Shown: positions 15,944 to 25,861 of the stretch, piece after piece
How the letters are laid out: each line of letters opens with the position of its first letter
Position numbering within the stretch: position 1 is the stretch's first letter
Assembly: GCA_964617875.1 (NCBI GenBank)
Contig: CAZUAI010000043.1
Location: 1 to 46,969 of the forward strand
Reading direction: 5' to 3'
DNA: 46,969 bases
DNA from: CAZMVY01 sp964617875
GTDB taxonomy: Bacteria; Planctomycetota; Phycisphaerae; UBA1845; PWPN01
Translations under genes and position numbers: made by a program
The notes under the pieces: generated by a model
The model's database searches: none
Told to the model about the DNA's origin: nothing
The model's input: only the letters and a program-made list of their open reading frames with translations

Positions 15944-18643
15944 ATGGCAAACGTACCGCAGGACATCGACCCCGCCGAAACCGCGGACTGGCTCGCCTCG
16001 CTCGAGGACGTGCTTGCTCGCGGCGGGCCCGACCGCGTGCAATACCTGCTCACGCAGCTCCGCGAAACCGCATCGCGTCGCGGCGTCGCCATGCCGTTCA
16101 CCGCGAATACGCCGTACATCAACACCATCCCCGCCGACAGGCAGCCCCGCTACCCCGGCAGCCGCGAGATCGAGCGACGCATCAAGAGCATCATCCGCTG
16201 GAACGCCATGGCGATGGTCGTGCGCGCCAACCGCGAGAATCACGGCATTGGCGGTCACATCTCGACGTACGCTTCCGCCGCCTCGCTCATTGAGGTCGGT
16301 TTCAACCACTTCTTCCGCGGCAAGAGCGACGACTTCTCCGGCGATCAGATCTTCTTCCAGGGCCACGCCGCCCCCGGCATCTACGCCCGTGCCTTCCTCG
16401 AGGGACGCATCAGCGCCGAGGAACTCGTGAACTTCCGTCGTCAGCTTGCGCCGGGCGGCGGGCTGTCGTCCTACCCGCATCCCTGGCTCATGCCGACCTT
16501 CTGGGAGTTCCCCACCGTCTCGATGGGGCTCGGTCCGATCATGGCCATCTACCAGGCGCGGTTCAACCGCTACCTGGAGGATCGCGGGCTCAAGGACACC
16601 GCGGGCTCGCACGTGTGGGCCTTCCTCGGCGACGGCGAGTGCGACGAGCCCGAAACGCTCGGCGCCATCACGCTCGCCGCACGCGAGCAGCTGGACAACC
16701 TCATCTTCGTCATCAACTGCAACCTCCAGCGCCTCGACGGCCCTGTCCGCGGCAACGGCAAGATCATCCAGGAACTCGAGGCCGCCTTCCGCGGCGCCGG
16801 CTGGAACGTCATCAAGGTCATCTGGGGCAGCGACTGGGACCCGCTTCTCGAACGCGACCACGAGGGCCATCTCGTCGCCCGCATGAACGAGGTCGTGGAC
16901 GGTCAATACCAGAAGTACACCGTGGAGTCCGGGGCCTACATCCGCGAGCATTTCTTCGGCAAGTCGCCCGAGCTGCGACGCCTCGTCGAGCACATGAGCG
17001 ATGAGCAATTGAGGAAGCTCGGCCGCGGCGGCCACGATCCCGAGAAGGTCTACGCCGCCTACCGCGCCGCCGTGGATCACGTCGGCGCCCCGACCGTCAT
17101 CCTTGCCAAGACCATCAAGGGCTATGGCCTCGGCGAGGCCGGCGAGGGCCGGAACGTCACGCACCAGCAGAAGAAGCTCAACGAGGACGAACTCCGCGAG
17201 TTCCGCACCCGATTCGGCATCCCCATCGCCGACGAGGCGATTCAGGAAACGCCGTTCTACCGCCCGCCCGACAACAGCCCCGAGATGAAGTACCTCCACG
17301 AGCGCCGGAAGGCCCTCGGCGGCTATGTCCCCGGCCGCGCCATGGTGCCGCTGGCGATCAAGGCCCCCCCGTTGTCGATCTTCTCCGAGTTCCTCGAGGG
17401 CAGCGGCGGCCGCGAGGTCTCCACGACCATGGCCTTCGTGCGGATGCTCGGGCGGCTGCTGCGCGACCCGACGCTCGGAAAACTCGTCGTCCCCATCGTC
17501 CCCGACGAGGCCCGCACCTTCGGCATGGAGGCCCTCTTTCGCCAGTGCGGCATCTATTCCCACTGCGGCCAGCTGTACGAGCCCGTCGATCGCGAAACCG
17601 TCCTGTACTACCGCGAGGCGAAGGACGGCCAGATCCTCGAGGAGGGCATCAACGAGGCCGGCGCGATGTCGTCCTTTATCGCCGCCGGCACGGCCTGGGC
17701 CAGCCACGGCGTCAACACGATCCCCTTCTACATCTACTACTCCATGTTCGGCTTCCAGCGCGTCGGCGACCTGATCTGGGCCGCGGCCGACGCCCGCGCG
17801 AAGGGCTTCCTCCTCGGGGGCACGGCCGGCCGCACCACGCTCAAGGGCGAGGGCCTCCAGCACCAGGACGGCCACAGCCACCTGCTCGCCGCGACGGTCC
17901 CGAACATCATGGCCTACGATCCGGCCTTCGCCTGCGAGATCGCCGTCATTCTCCAGGACGGCATCCGCCGGATGTACGAGGCCCAGGAGTCGGTCTTCTA
18001 CTACATCACGCTCTACAACGAGAACTATGAGATGGTCCCCATGCCCCCGAATGCCGCCGACGGAATCATCCGCGGCATGTACAGGTTCCGGACGCGCGAG
18101 GCGGGCTCGATCGGCGCCGTCCCCCAGCTCTTCGGCAGCGGGCCGATCCTCCGCGAGGTCCTGCGGGCGCAGGAGATCCTCGCCGACCGCTATCTGGTTT
18201 CGAGCGACGTCTGGAGCGTGACGAGCTACAAGCAGTTGCGGGCCGACGCGTTGGCGGCCGAGCGGTGGAACAACCTGCACCCGACTGAGCCGCCGCGAAC
18301 CTGCCACCTCTGGGAGTCGCTCAAGGGTGTCGGCGGCCCGTTCATCGCCGCGTCGGACTACATGCGGCTCGTGCCCGAGCAGGTCTCCCGCTGGATCCCC
18401 GGTGGCCTCGACGTCCTCGGCACGGACGGATTCGGCCGCAGCGACAACCGCCGGGCCCTCCGACGCTTCTTTGAAGTGGACGCCGAATCGATTACCGTAG
18501 CCACGCTGATGGCCCTCGCCCGGCGCCGGGAACTGTTCGGCGAGGACGCCTGTATCGAGCCCCGGATCACCCGCGAAACGGTCACGCGGGCCATGGACGA
18601 ACTGGGCATAGACCCGAACAAGGTCGATCCCATGATGGCGTAG
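15944..18643 (+). CDS. aceE: Pyruvate dehydrogenase E1 component, homodimeric type
   Basis: 899 residues, close to the roughly 890 of E. coli AceE. The ATG at 15944 has GAGGGAGA upstream; the frame is open further upstream, but only MANVPQDIDP onward matches the family. The thiamine-diphosphate site GDGE (229-232) to NCN (258-260) is intact. RENHGIGGHISTYASAA, DQIFFQGHAAPGIYARAFLEGR and GEGLQHQDGHSHL are near-identical to known AceE blocks. It decarboxylates pyruvate and reductively acetylates the E2 lipoyl group. aceF follows 111 nt downstream. The E3 gene (lpd) is not in the window. Confidence 0.97.
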   Translation: MANVPQDIDPAETADWLASLEDVLARGGPDRVQYLLTQLRETASRRGVAMPFTANTPYINTIPADRQPRYPGSREIERRIKSIIRWNAMAMVVRANRENHGIGGHISTYASAASLIEVGFNHFFRGKSDDFSGDQIFFQGHAAPGIYARAFLEGRISAEELVNFRRQLAPGGGLSSYPHPWLMPTFWEFPTVSMGLGPIMAIYQARFNRYLEDRGLKDTAGSHVWAFLGDGECDEPETLGAITLAAREQLDNLIFVINCNLQRLDGPVRGNGKIIQELEAAFRGAGWNVIKVIWGSDWDPLLERDHEGHLVARMNEVVDGQYQKYTVESGAYIREHFFGKSPELRRLVEHMSDEQLRKLGRGGHDPEKVYAAYRAAVDHVGAPTVILAKTIKGYGLGEAGEGRNVTHQQKKLNEDELREFRTRFGIPIADEAIQETPFYRPPDNSPEMKYLHERRKALGGYVPGRAMVPLAIKAPPLSIFSEFLEGSGGREVSTTMAFVRMLGRLLRDPTLGKLVVPIVPDEARTFGMEALFRQCGIYSHCGQLYEPVDRETVLYYREAKDGQILEEGINEAGAMSSFIAAGTAWASHGVNTIPFYIYYSMFGFQRVGDLIWAAADARAKGFLLGGTAGRTTLKGEGLQHQDGHSHLLAATVPNIMAYDPAFACEIAVILQDGIRRMYEAQESVFYYITLYNENYEMVPMPPNAADGIIRGMYRFRTREAGSIGAVPQLFGSGPILREVLRAQEILADRYLVSSDVWSVTSYKQLRADALAAERWNNLHPTEPPRTCHLWESLKGVGGPFIAASDYMRLVPEQVSRWIPGGLDVLGTDGFGRSDNRRALRRFFEVDAESITVATLMALARRRELFGEDACIEPRITRETVTRAMDELGIDPNKVDPMMA

Positions 18644-18754
18644 AGAGTGATGTCGAGAGCGATGAGTCATGAGTGGCGGGTTTCGCGTTGAGCCGAGAAC
18701 TCTTGACGCAACTGCGCAACCTGCCGAATAACGGACGAGACAACGGATTTCCCC

Positions 18755-20134
18755 ATGCCGATCCAATTCAACCTTCCCGACCTGGGCGAAAACATCGAAG
18801 CCGGTGATGTCGTACAGCTCCTCGTGCGCGAGGGCGACATGATCCAGGCCGGCCAGAATGTCATCGAACTCGAGACCGACAAGGCGGTCGTCGAACTGCC
18901 GTGTCCGCATGCGGGTCGCGTCGCCGCAATCCACGTGAAACCCGGTGACCACGTTCCGGTGGGGGCTTTGCTGCTGACGATCGAGGCCGGCGCCGGTGCG
19001 GCCGCTGCGGCGCCAGCTGCCGCGCCATTGCCCGCGGCCCCCGCCCGCGTTCCGCCCAGGGCGGCCGAGAAGCCTGCGCCCGCGCAGGCACCGGCTCCGG
19101 CCGTCGCGGCTTCGGAAGCCCCGCCGGCCAGGCCTGCCGCCCCGCCCGCCGTACCGCCCGCGGCTGCTGCGCGCGGCGTGCGGCCCGCGCCGGGCGCAAC
19201 CGTGGCTGCCAGCCCGGCGGTTCGTCGGATCGCCCGCGAACTCGGCGTCGATTTGCGTCAGGTGGAGGGCTCCGGCCCCGGCGATCGGGTTACGGAGGAA
19301 GACGTCAGGAATTACGTCAAGCAGGTTGTATCAACCGGTCCGTCCACGACCGCGTTTTCCCCGGGGGCGCCGGCGCTGCCCGACTTCACCCAGTGGGGGG
19401 CCGTGGAACGTCGCCCGCTTCGCGGCGTCCGCCGCAAGTCTGCCGAGACGGTCAGTCTCGCGTGGCAGATCGTGCCCCACGTCACACAGTTCGACCTCGC
19501 CGACGTGACGGAGTTGGAGGCCGCCCGCAGGCAGTACGTGAGCCGCAAGCGAACCGTCTGGCAGAAGGCCCAGGCCGCCGGCGATGCGACCGTGCCGCCG
19601 CCCCCCGCCCTGACGATGACCGTGCTCGTGATGAAGGCCCTCGTGCGCCTGCTCCAGCAGAATCCGCAGTTCAACGCGAGCTTCGACGCTGCCACGGGCG
19701 AGGTGATCCTCAAACAGTACTACAACATCGGCGTCGCGGTGGACACCGAGCACGGCCTTGTCGTCCCTGTCGTCCGCGACGTGGACCGCAAGGGCATCCT
19801 CCAGCTCGCCGCCGAACTCGACGACCTCGCGAACCGCACCCGCCGGCGAAAGGTTGATCTGGAGGAGCTGCGCGGCGGCACGTTCACGATCTCGAACCTC
19901 GGCGGCATCGGCGGCACGGCCTTCACGCCGATCGTCAACTACCCGGAGGTCGCCATCCTCGGCATCGCCCGCTCACGGCAGGAAACCGTGATCATGGACG
20001 GCCGGCCCGAGTGGCGGACGATGCTGCCGCTGTGCCTTTCCTACGACCACCGTGTCATCGACGGAGCCGACGGCATCCGCTTCCTGCGCTCGCTGGCCGC
20101 AATCCTCTCCGACCCGTTCGACCTCCTGCTGTAG
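18755..20134 (+). CDS. aceF: Dihydrolipoamide acetyltransferase, pyruvate dehydrogenase E2
   Basis: 459 residues with a single lipoyl domain (residues 1-78; lipoylated Lys43 in ETDKAVVELP). A long Ala/Pro linker (about 82-150) is followed by the peripheral-subunit-binding domain (ASPAVRRIARELGVDLRQVE) and the catalytic core, ending in SYDHRVIDGADG with His432 and Asp436 as active-site residues. E. coli AceF has three lipoyl domains; one is common elsewhere. The protein moves the acetyl group to CoA and forms the core of the complex. It is in an operon with aceE. The stop is 62 nt from the convergent GH84-like gene, and I see no clear terminator between them. Confidence 0.96.
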   Translation: MPIQFNLPDLGENIEAGDVVQLLVREGDMIQAGQNVIELETDKAVVELPCPHAGRVAAIHVKPGDHVPVGALLLTIEAGAGAAAAAPAAAPLPAAPARVPPRAAEKPAPAQAPAPAVAASEAPPARPAAPPAVPPAAAARGVRPAPGATVAASPAVRRIARELGVDLRQVEGSGPGDRVTEEDVRNYVKQVVSTGPSTTAFSPGAPALPDFTQWGAVERRPLRGVRRKSAETVSLAWQIVPHVTQFDLADVTELEAARRQYVSRKRTVWQKAQAAGDATVPPPPALTMTVLVMKALVRLLQQNPQFNASFDAATGEVILKQYYNIGVAVDTEHGLVVPVVRDVDRKGILQLAAELDDLANRTRRRKVDLEELRGGTFTISNLGGIGGTAFTPIVNYPEVAILGIARSRQETVIMDGRPEWRTMLPLCLSYDHRVIDGADGIRFLRSLAAILSDPFDLLL

Positions 20135-20196
20135 CGTGGGCGGTCTCGGTCGGCTGTGCGTGCTCGCGGCCACGGAGGTCGGTTCGCCTGTTCGCG

Positions 20197-23100
20197 TCAG
20201 AACGTGCTTTCCGGCAGGAGCAGTTCTGCCACGGTCAACCCTGCGAAGCCCGTGGTGCGGACAAGCTCCTTCACGCCGTACGCGCGGCTGTTCCCGGCGT
20301 CCAGCAGGAAACGGCAGTAGCGGCGGATCGACGCGGCGATCCGGGGGTCGGCTTCGACGGTCCGGTAGTACCACGTCAGAAGCGTGACGGCACGCGGGCT
20401 TCGTTGCTGGTCGGCGCTGCGAAGCCGGCCCCAGGAGCCGTCCTCGTTCTGTCGCGCGAGGAACCACTGGATCGTCGGCTTGAGTTCGCGTGCGAGGAGG
20501 GCGTGCAGCGCCGGGTCCTTCAGCCGCAGGTCGGCGGCGATGAAGGCCTCGGTGCAGTAAGAGAGCGTGTCGAGCGGCCAGGTATCCTCGGTGCGCCCGT
20601 CGAGCACGTAGGGCAGCTCGCCGTCCGGCTTGCGGATCTTCAGAAGCCACTTGACCGCGCCGAGGGCAACGTCGCGGTACTCGGTATTGCCGGTGATGGC
20701 GTACAACTCTGAGAAGAACGAGGTGCCGGTGTTGGCCGTCGCGATAGTGTAGGGCTCGATGCTGAGGTGGCCGAGGTAGTAGCCGCACCCGATGGCGCCG
20801 GCGTCGGGGCCGGCGGTGATGCGCCAGGTGCGGGCGGCCTTGCGGCCGAGGCCCTGGGGGTCGGTCTGGCATCCGTGCAGGACGAAACGGGCGTAACGCT
20901 CCATTGCCTGCCGGTAGATCGCGCGGGTCGGTTCGTCGGCGTAACGGTAGCCGATTGCGAACGCGGTGGCCGCCGTTCCGCCGTCGCCGAAGTAGATGTT
21001 CCTGCCGTAGCCCAGATCGGCCCAGAAGCCGCCTTCTTCGAGCGTCGAGGTGATGGCCAGCTGCTGCAGGCCGTAGAACTGACGGCACCATCGCATCGCC
21101 TCGTCCAGACAGGCACTGTTGCCCGTGATCCGATACCCCGCGATGAGCGTCCGGGCGAAGTTGCCGTTGATGAAGATCGATGTCTGTGTGTCTTTCGTGC
21201 CCTTGAGGGTGCCGCTGCCTGCGTCGAGCGTAAGAATCCAGCGGTTGATGTCCTCCAGGCAGGTGCGGAGCTTCCCCCTTGATTCCGCATCGAGCAGGTC
21301 GGATCGTTCGCCGGCCGGGCCGGTCGCGACGATCCGGTCGCGAAGCGCCGCGAGCAGCTTGAAGCTCTCGTCCTCCAGTTCGTGTCGCACACAGCCGTAG
21401 TGATCGCCGGCCGGCTCGTCTTTGCGGATGGCATGGGTGAGGCTGCCGAGCGCCTCGCCGGCGCGGTCGAGCCGGGCGCGGGCGGCGGCGGGATCCGTTT
21501 CGCGTGCGTCCCATGCGGCGAGGACATCCGCCAGCATGGCGAGCGCATCCGTATGACGGCGGAGGTACGGCCGCAGCGTCGCGAGCAGCGCGCCGTTGGT
21601 GGTTTCGGCTGTGATGCGCTTGAACAGGTCGTCATACTCGCGCGTGAGCTTCGTCATTTCGTCGAGCCTCTGGGCCGACGGCGCCCGGAGGAACTCAATG
21701 CGCTTCGTAAACAGGTGCTGGTGCAGCTCGTTCACCCAGCGGTAGACGAGAGGGCCGACGGCGGGGTTGTCGTCGAACCAGTAGAGCGCCCGGCGGAGCG
21801 AGTCCTGCGGGTCGTAGCTTTCGGGGTTCCACAGGTAGTCCGCGGCGGTCATGAGAGGGACCTTGTAGACCTCTCCGGGGCCGTAGGTGTTGATGCCCGC
21901 TTCGCCATGGGTGAATGACGCCAGCGTCGGCCAGGCGGTCCGGCGAAAGTCCTTGCACGTCTCGAGGAACGCGTTCATGCGGAATACGTTGCCCCAGCCG
22001 GGCGGCAGCTTGAGCGTGTTGTCCCAGAGAAAGAGGCGGCGCTGCGGCCCGCAGAGGGCCTGGTACGCCCGGATGTCAGCGGCCTCGTGGCAGGCTGACG
22101 TGACCTCGCGCCCGGTCCAGACGATGGCGATCTCCTTGGGGATGCTCGCGCAGAAATCGCGGAGGTACTCGTGTGCCCACTCGTAGCCGCGGGCCTTGTT
22201 GGCGTTCAGCCAGTAGGGGGGCGGGCAGACCATGATGTAGGTGCCGGGGTGCTTCGCCCAGATCCGTTGCGCGAAGCGCGTCGTCATGCTGGCGTTGGCG
22301 CCGGCGAGGGTGGTGAACTGCCCCGCGTCTTCTTTCGGCAGGTACGCGAAATCGTCGAGGCAGAGCATGAGCGCACGGCTGCCCTTCGAGAGCGACAATT
22401 CGAAGAAAGCGACCAGCGCGTCCACGTCCGTGTCGGCGGTCGCCCGGATCGCCTTCTCCTTGATCATGTAGGGGTTGCCGAGCTGGATGACGCGGATCGC
22501 CCCGGTACGGCGGGCCGTGTCGCAGAGGTCGGCGATCATGCCGCGGTATGCATCCGGCGGGTTCCGCCAGTCAGGGCAATCGGTGTAGCAGCTGCCGAAG
22601 ACGTTCCATTTGCAGCGCGGCGCCCACTCGACGAACATCCGGTTGTCGCGGTAATACCAGCACTGGCCCTTGAAAAGGCGGAAGGAGAAGGTGGGCCAGT
22701 CCCGGACCTCGGCCCGCCGGATGGTGATGCCCTCGGGCGTGCGGTCGAGCAACTGCAGCAGCGTCTGGATGCCGTAGTAGCCGCCGAGCCCGTCCCGCCC
22801 GCGAATGGCGACTTCCTGCAGTGCGCCCTCGGCGGTGAGACGCACCGCGAGGGCGTAACCCTCCGGCTCCGTTGGGGCCGCCGGCGCTGATGGCGGGGCT
22901 TCCGGCGGCGTGTCCTGTACCTCGATGCTTATGCGGGCGCCCTCGTCGCACGCTTCAGCCTTGACGTCCCCCAGCACGCGGAGCCGGTCGGCAATATCCC
23001 GCAGGCCGGTCTTCACGGCCGGGTGTTGACCGGCGATTCGTATGCGGACCGTTTCGCTGTGGCGCGCGATCAACACCGGCGGGCCGACCTCGCGGTATTC

Positions 23101-23223
23101 CTTGGGCCTGGGCAGCACCCCCGGAAAGGTGCTTGCAGGGGTTCGATCCTCGGCCACGGCGCGAATCGTGAACGCCGCGGACAGGGTCATGACAGGCAGG
23201 ATGACTCGGGCAGTGAACATCAT
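20197..23223 (-). CDS. Secreted GH84-like beta-N-acetylglucosaminidase fused to an alpha/alpha-barrel domain
   Basis: 1008 residues with a signal peptide (about 1-24). Residues 36-160 form a GH20b-like beta/alpha domain ending in GLGGYYGIQTLLQLL. Residues about 175-480 align by motif with GH84 O-GlcNAcase-type barrels: the Asp-Asp catalytic pair D290-D291 in LCLDDFAY, YIMVCPPPYW, IVWTGREVTS, FLWDNTLK and DYLWNPESYD. GH84 enzymes remove N-acetylglucosamine by substrate-assisted catalysis. From about 620 to the end is a helical region with FINGNFARTLIAGYRITGN, GDGGTAATAFAIGYRYA and QNEDGSWGR, resembling six-hairpin (alpha/alpha) glycosidase or lyase barrels. That is an unusual partner. A pseudopilin-like gene and an OPA transporter lie upstream on the same strand. 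Confidence 0.8.
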   Translation of the reverse strand: MMFTARVILPVMTLSAAFTIRAVAEDRTPASTFPGVLPRPKEYREVGPPVLIARHSETVRIRIAGQHPAVKTGLRDIADRLRVLGDVKAEACDEGARISIEVQDTPPEAPPSAPAAPTEPEGYALAVRLTAEGALQEVAIRGRDGLGGYYGIQTLLQLLDRTPEGITIRRAEVRDWPTFSFRLFKGQCWYYRDNRMFVEWAPRCKWNVFGSCYTDCPDWRNPPDAYRGMIADLCDTARRTGAIRVIQLGNPYMIKEKAIRATADTDVDALVAFFELSLSKGSRALMLCLDDFAYLPKEDAGQFTTLAGANASMTTRFAQRIWAKHPGTYIMVCPPPYWLNANKARGYEWAHEYLRDFCASIPKEIAIVWTGREVTSACHEAADIRAYQALCGPQRRLFLWDNTLKLPPGWGNVFRMNAFLETCKDFRRTAWPTLASFTHGEAGINTYGPGEVYKVPLMTAADYLWNPESYDPQDSLRRALYWFDDNPAVGPLVYRWVNELHQHLFTKRIEFLRAPSAQRLDEMTKLTREYDDLFKRITAETTNGALLATLRPYLRRHTDALAMLADVLAAWDARETDPAAARARLDRAGEALGSLTHAIRKDEPAGDHYGCVRHELEDESFKLLAALRDRIVATGPAGERSDLLDAESRGKLRTCLEDINRWILTLDAGSGTLKGTKDTQTSIFINGNFARTLIAGYRITGNSACLDEAMRWCRQFYGLQQLAITSTLEEGGFWADLGYGRNIYFGDGGTAATAFAIGYRYADEPTRAIYRQAMERYARFVLHGCQTDPQGLGRKAARTWRITAGPDAGAIGCGYYLGHLSIEPYTIATANTGTSFFSELYAITGNTEYRDVALGAVKWLLKIRKPDGELPYVLDGRTEDTWPLDTLSYCTEAFIAADLRLKDPALHALLARELKPTIQWFLARQNEDGSWGRLRSADQQRSPRAVTLLTWYYRTVEADPRIAASIRRYCRFLLDAGNSRAYGVKELVRTTGFAGLTVAELLLPESTF

Positions 23224-23301
23224 AGGGCGTACTCCTCCACCGGCACGGCCATAGGTTCGCAGAAAGTCCGCGGAAGTCCAGAACGCCGGCCGCGGTTACG
23301 G

Positions 23302-24225
23302 TCAGAACACGGGCTTGATCGTGGGGACGAACTCGAGGAGGAAATCCGCCGCGATGTCGTTTCCGGAGATGGGGAATCCCAGCTTGCCGAACAGCGTCGT
23401 GGCGTCGGTGGACAGATCGTAGAGGGGCGACTCCACACGGCCGTCCGCGTAGGCGATGTTGGTTCGCCCCTTGGTTACAGAGTCGCGCACGATCACACTG
23501 TGCCGTGCGACGATCTTGTCGGTCACGTTGAAATTGCCCTCGAGGTTCCGGCCGAGATGGTAGTACGGATGCTCCTCGACGAACAGGACCATCTGGTACG
23601 CCGGCCAGCGCCGGATCCGCGTGGAGCCTCGGATCCCCATCACCCGGCCCCGCATGTCCTCCAGCGACTTGTAGCCTACGTACGCGTTCATCGCGTAGTC
23701 CAGCCGGCCGTTGCCGTCGCCGCCGAGAGGCGTGTCAACCGGCCGGCCCTTCCGCTGCCCCGGGCAGACGTAGACCTTCTCATCGCGGGCGTACTTGAAG
23801 AGCGTCCCCCGCTTCGGCACGTCCTGGATAAAGTCCTTATCGTCCGGGTTGGAACGTGACTGGTTGGCCCCGTCCCACACCCAGTTGGTAAGGTCGAGCC
23901 GCGTCTGACGGGGGATGGCCCAGTAATGCGACCTCTGATCGGGCGCGCATCGCTGGGCGTTGAGCCAGAACGTGCTCTGGGTCGCGGGCAGGACCTTGTA
24001 TTCCATCACGTACAGGGTCGCGGCGAACGCGAGCTGCTTCTGATTGGTCTTGCATACGGTGCCGCGCGCCTGCTCCCGCGCGCGGCTCAACGACGGCAGC
24101 AGGATCGCCGTCAGCAACCCGAGAATCGCAACCACGACCAGCAGTTCGATCAGCGTGAAGGCGGATTGACGTCGCTTGTGGCGCGTTGTCGATGCTCCTT
24201 GTGACGTACACATGCGATACCACAT
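23302..24225 (-). CDS. Pseudopilin-like protein with prepilin cleavage site and AYADG C-terminal motif
   Basis: 307 residues. After a basic leader, SAFTLIELLVVVAILGLLTA is a type IV prepilin/pseudopilin start; cleavage would follow the Ala before Phe, leaving an N-methylated Phe. The rest matches the large planctomycete DUF1559/H-X9-DG class: SRAREQARGTVCKTNQKQL near the N-terminus and TNIAYADGRVE near the C-terminus. These proteins are probably anchored or polymerised in the envelope, and their roles are largely unknown. The stop of the MFS gene is 5 nt before its ATG and the GH84-like gene follows after 78 nt, so it is probably co-transcribed with both. Confidence 0.85.
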   Translation of the reverse strand: MWYRMCTSQGASTTRHKRRQSAFTLIELLVVVAILGLLTAILLPSLSRAREQARGTVCKTNQKQLAFAATLYVMEYKVLPATQSTFWLNAQRCAPDQRSHYWAIPRQTRLDLTNWVWDGANQSRSNPDDKDFIQDVPKRGTLFKYARDEKVYVCPGQRKGRPVDTPLGGDGNGRLDYAMNAYVGYKSLEDMRGRVMGIRGSTRIRRWPAYQMVLFVEEHPYYHLGRNLEGNFNVTDKIVARHSVIVRDSVTKGRTNIAYADGRVESPLYDLSTDATTLFGKLGFPISGNDIAADFLLEFVPTIKPVF

Positions 24226-24230
24226 CTATC

Positions 24231-25733
24231 TTAATCTCTTGCCCGTACCTTCCACAAGGAGCTGGCCAGAAAAAGCGACAGAATCGATGCGCCGATCCAG
24301 AAGATGATCGGCGCCGTAAAGTCATAGTGTCGCACTTTCACGAGGGCCGCAACGCCCTCCTCGTTCAGCCTGCTGACCTCTGCGATGCTCGTTCCGTGGT
24401 GGATCAGATAGCCGCTGATGCGTTCCTGGATCGCGACAGACAGATAGCTCACGACGCCGGTCAGGCCGATGGCGGCTCCGGCGGCCTTCTTGGGCACGAT
24501 GTCCACGGCGAAGAGTCCGCCGAGGACCGCCAACAGGCCGCTGAGCGTGAATCCGTAGACCGTGAACGCGGCCGTCAGGATCAGCGGGTGGCCCGGGGGT
24601 GTCAGGAAGATCACGAAGAGCGCGGCGACCTCGAGGAGGCCGTAGAGGAGCGTGACCGGTGGCCGTCGGGCGCGGAAGAGGAGATCCGACAGAAAGCCGT
24701 ATGCGATGCAGCCGCCGATGCCCGCCGCCGTGTTGAGGCCCAGGATGCTCCCGGCCTGGATGGTGGAGTAGCCCCGCGCCTCCTGCAGATACAGCATGCC
24801 CCAGTTGTTGATCGCGTAGCGGGTCATGTACATCGTGCCGCTCGCCAGGCAGATGACCCACAGGGCGGGGTTCTTGAGGACGGCGAGCTGGACGTTGCCG
24901 GCGGGTTCGGCGGTCGCGTCGCGACCGGCGGCGGGGGCCGGATGATCGTTCCTCCAGTTCGCCACGGTGGGCAGGCCCAGGGTCTCCGGCCGGTCTTTCA
25001 TCAGGCGGTAGACGACGAACGCGACGAGCAGGCAGAAGATCGCCGGGCCCAGGAACCCGGCCCGCCATCCCCACCAGCTGACGAGTGCCGATGTCCCCAC
25101 GAATGTGAGCCCTTCTCCGATCGAGTGCGATGCGCTGAAGATGCCGTAGTAGCGACCGCGTTCGTTGTTGCTGAACCACCGCGCGAGAGAGACGATCGAG
25201 GCCGGCGCGCCGAAGCCCTGGGACCAGCCGTTGAGGCCCCAGAGCACGAACCAGGCCCAGAAGAGGGTCGTGTTTCCCATGACGAGGTTGGCCGTCGCCG
25301 ACAGGACGAAACCGAGGGCGAAGAACTTGCGGAGATCGGCGTGGTCGGCGAGAAAGCCGTTGACGAGACGCCCGAAGGCGTATCCGTAGAAGATGGCGGA
25401 GCCGATCCGGCCGAGGTCGTTGGCGGTGAAGATGCCGTTGTCGATGAGCGGCTTCTTGACGACCGAGAGGGCGAGCCGGCACGTGTAGAGGCAGCCGTAC
25501 CCGCCGACGACCGCGCAGAGGATCGAGAGCCGGCATCGGCGGTAGAGGCGATCGACCCGCTCCGCGTCGGTGATCGGAGGAGCGTCGGGCCCGGTGGCAA
25601 GGAAGCGGAACAGGTTGATAGGAGGCTCCTCGCGTGCTTCCGGCACAAGGGGGGCGTCGATGAACCTCGATGCCGACTCGCTCGCGGTCGTAAACGCGCC
25701 GCCCGACGGGCCGGGCTCGCTCCGGTCAGCCAT
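24231..25733 (-). CDS. MFS transporter, organophosphate:phosphate antiporter (GlpT/UhpT) type
   Basis: 500 residues from ATG 25733; no strong ribosome-binding site was seen, so the start is tentative. About 12 transmembrane segments. Family features include LYTCRLALSVVKKPLI near the first helix, GRLVNGFLADHADLR, LNGWSQGFGAPASIVSLARW and FTLSGLLAVLGGLFAVDIVP, which match OPA-family antiporters. Known members exchange sugar phosphates or glycerol 3-phosphate for phosphate across the inner membrane. Its place between a helicase gene and a secreted glycosidase suggests uptake of a sugar derivative, possibly a product of the GH84-like enzyme. That is inference. Confidence 0.88.
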   Translation of the reverse strand: MADRSEPGPSGGAFTTASESASRFIDAPLVPEAREEPPINLFRFLATGPDAPPITDAERVDRLYRRCRLSILCAVVGGYGCLYTCRLALSVVKKPLIDNGIFTANDLGRIGSAIFYGYAFGRLVNGFLADHADLRKFFALGFVLSATANLVMGNTTLFWAWFVLWGLNGWSQGFGAPASIVSLARWFSNNERGRYYGIFSASHSIGEGLTFVGTSALVSWWGWRAGFLGPAIFCLLVAFVVYRLMKDRPETLGLPTVANWRNDHPAPAAGRDATAEPAGNVQLAVLKNPALWVICLASGTMYMTRYAINNWGMLYLQEARGYSTIQAGSILGLNTAAGIGGCIAYGFLSDLLFRARRPPVTLLYGLLEVAALFVIFLTPPGHPLILTAAFTVYGFTLSGLLAVLGGLFAVDIVPKKAAGAAIGLTGVVSYLSVAIQERISGYLIHHGTSIAEVSRLNEEGVAALVKVRHYDFTAPIIFWIGASILSLFLASSLWKVRARD

Positions 25734-25861
25734 GGTAGCCCGCACGACAGCGGCCGTCCAGCGGGACGGCAACGAGAAACAGGCAACCATGAGTGGCGGG
25801 GGACGAAGGAGAGGCCACAAAGCCCGCGACGCGGACTCAAATGGCTCACCCCCACTCCATC

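Noticed and set aside
15893..18952. A 1019-codon open frame on the minus strand opposite aceE
   Set aside because: It is antisense to a clear aceE and has no family motifs. Long open antisense frames are expected in GC-rich genes whose third codon positions are G or C.
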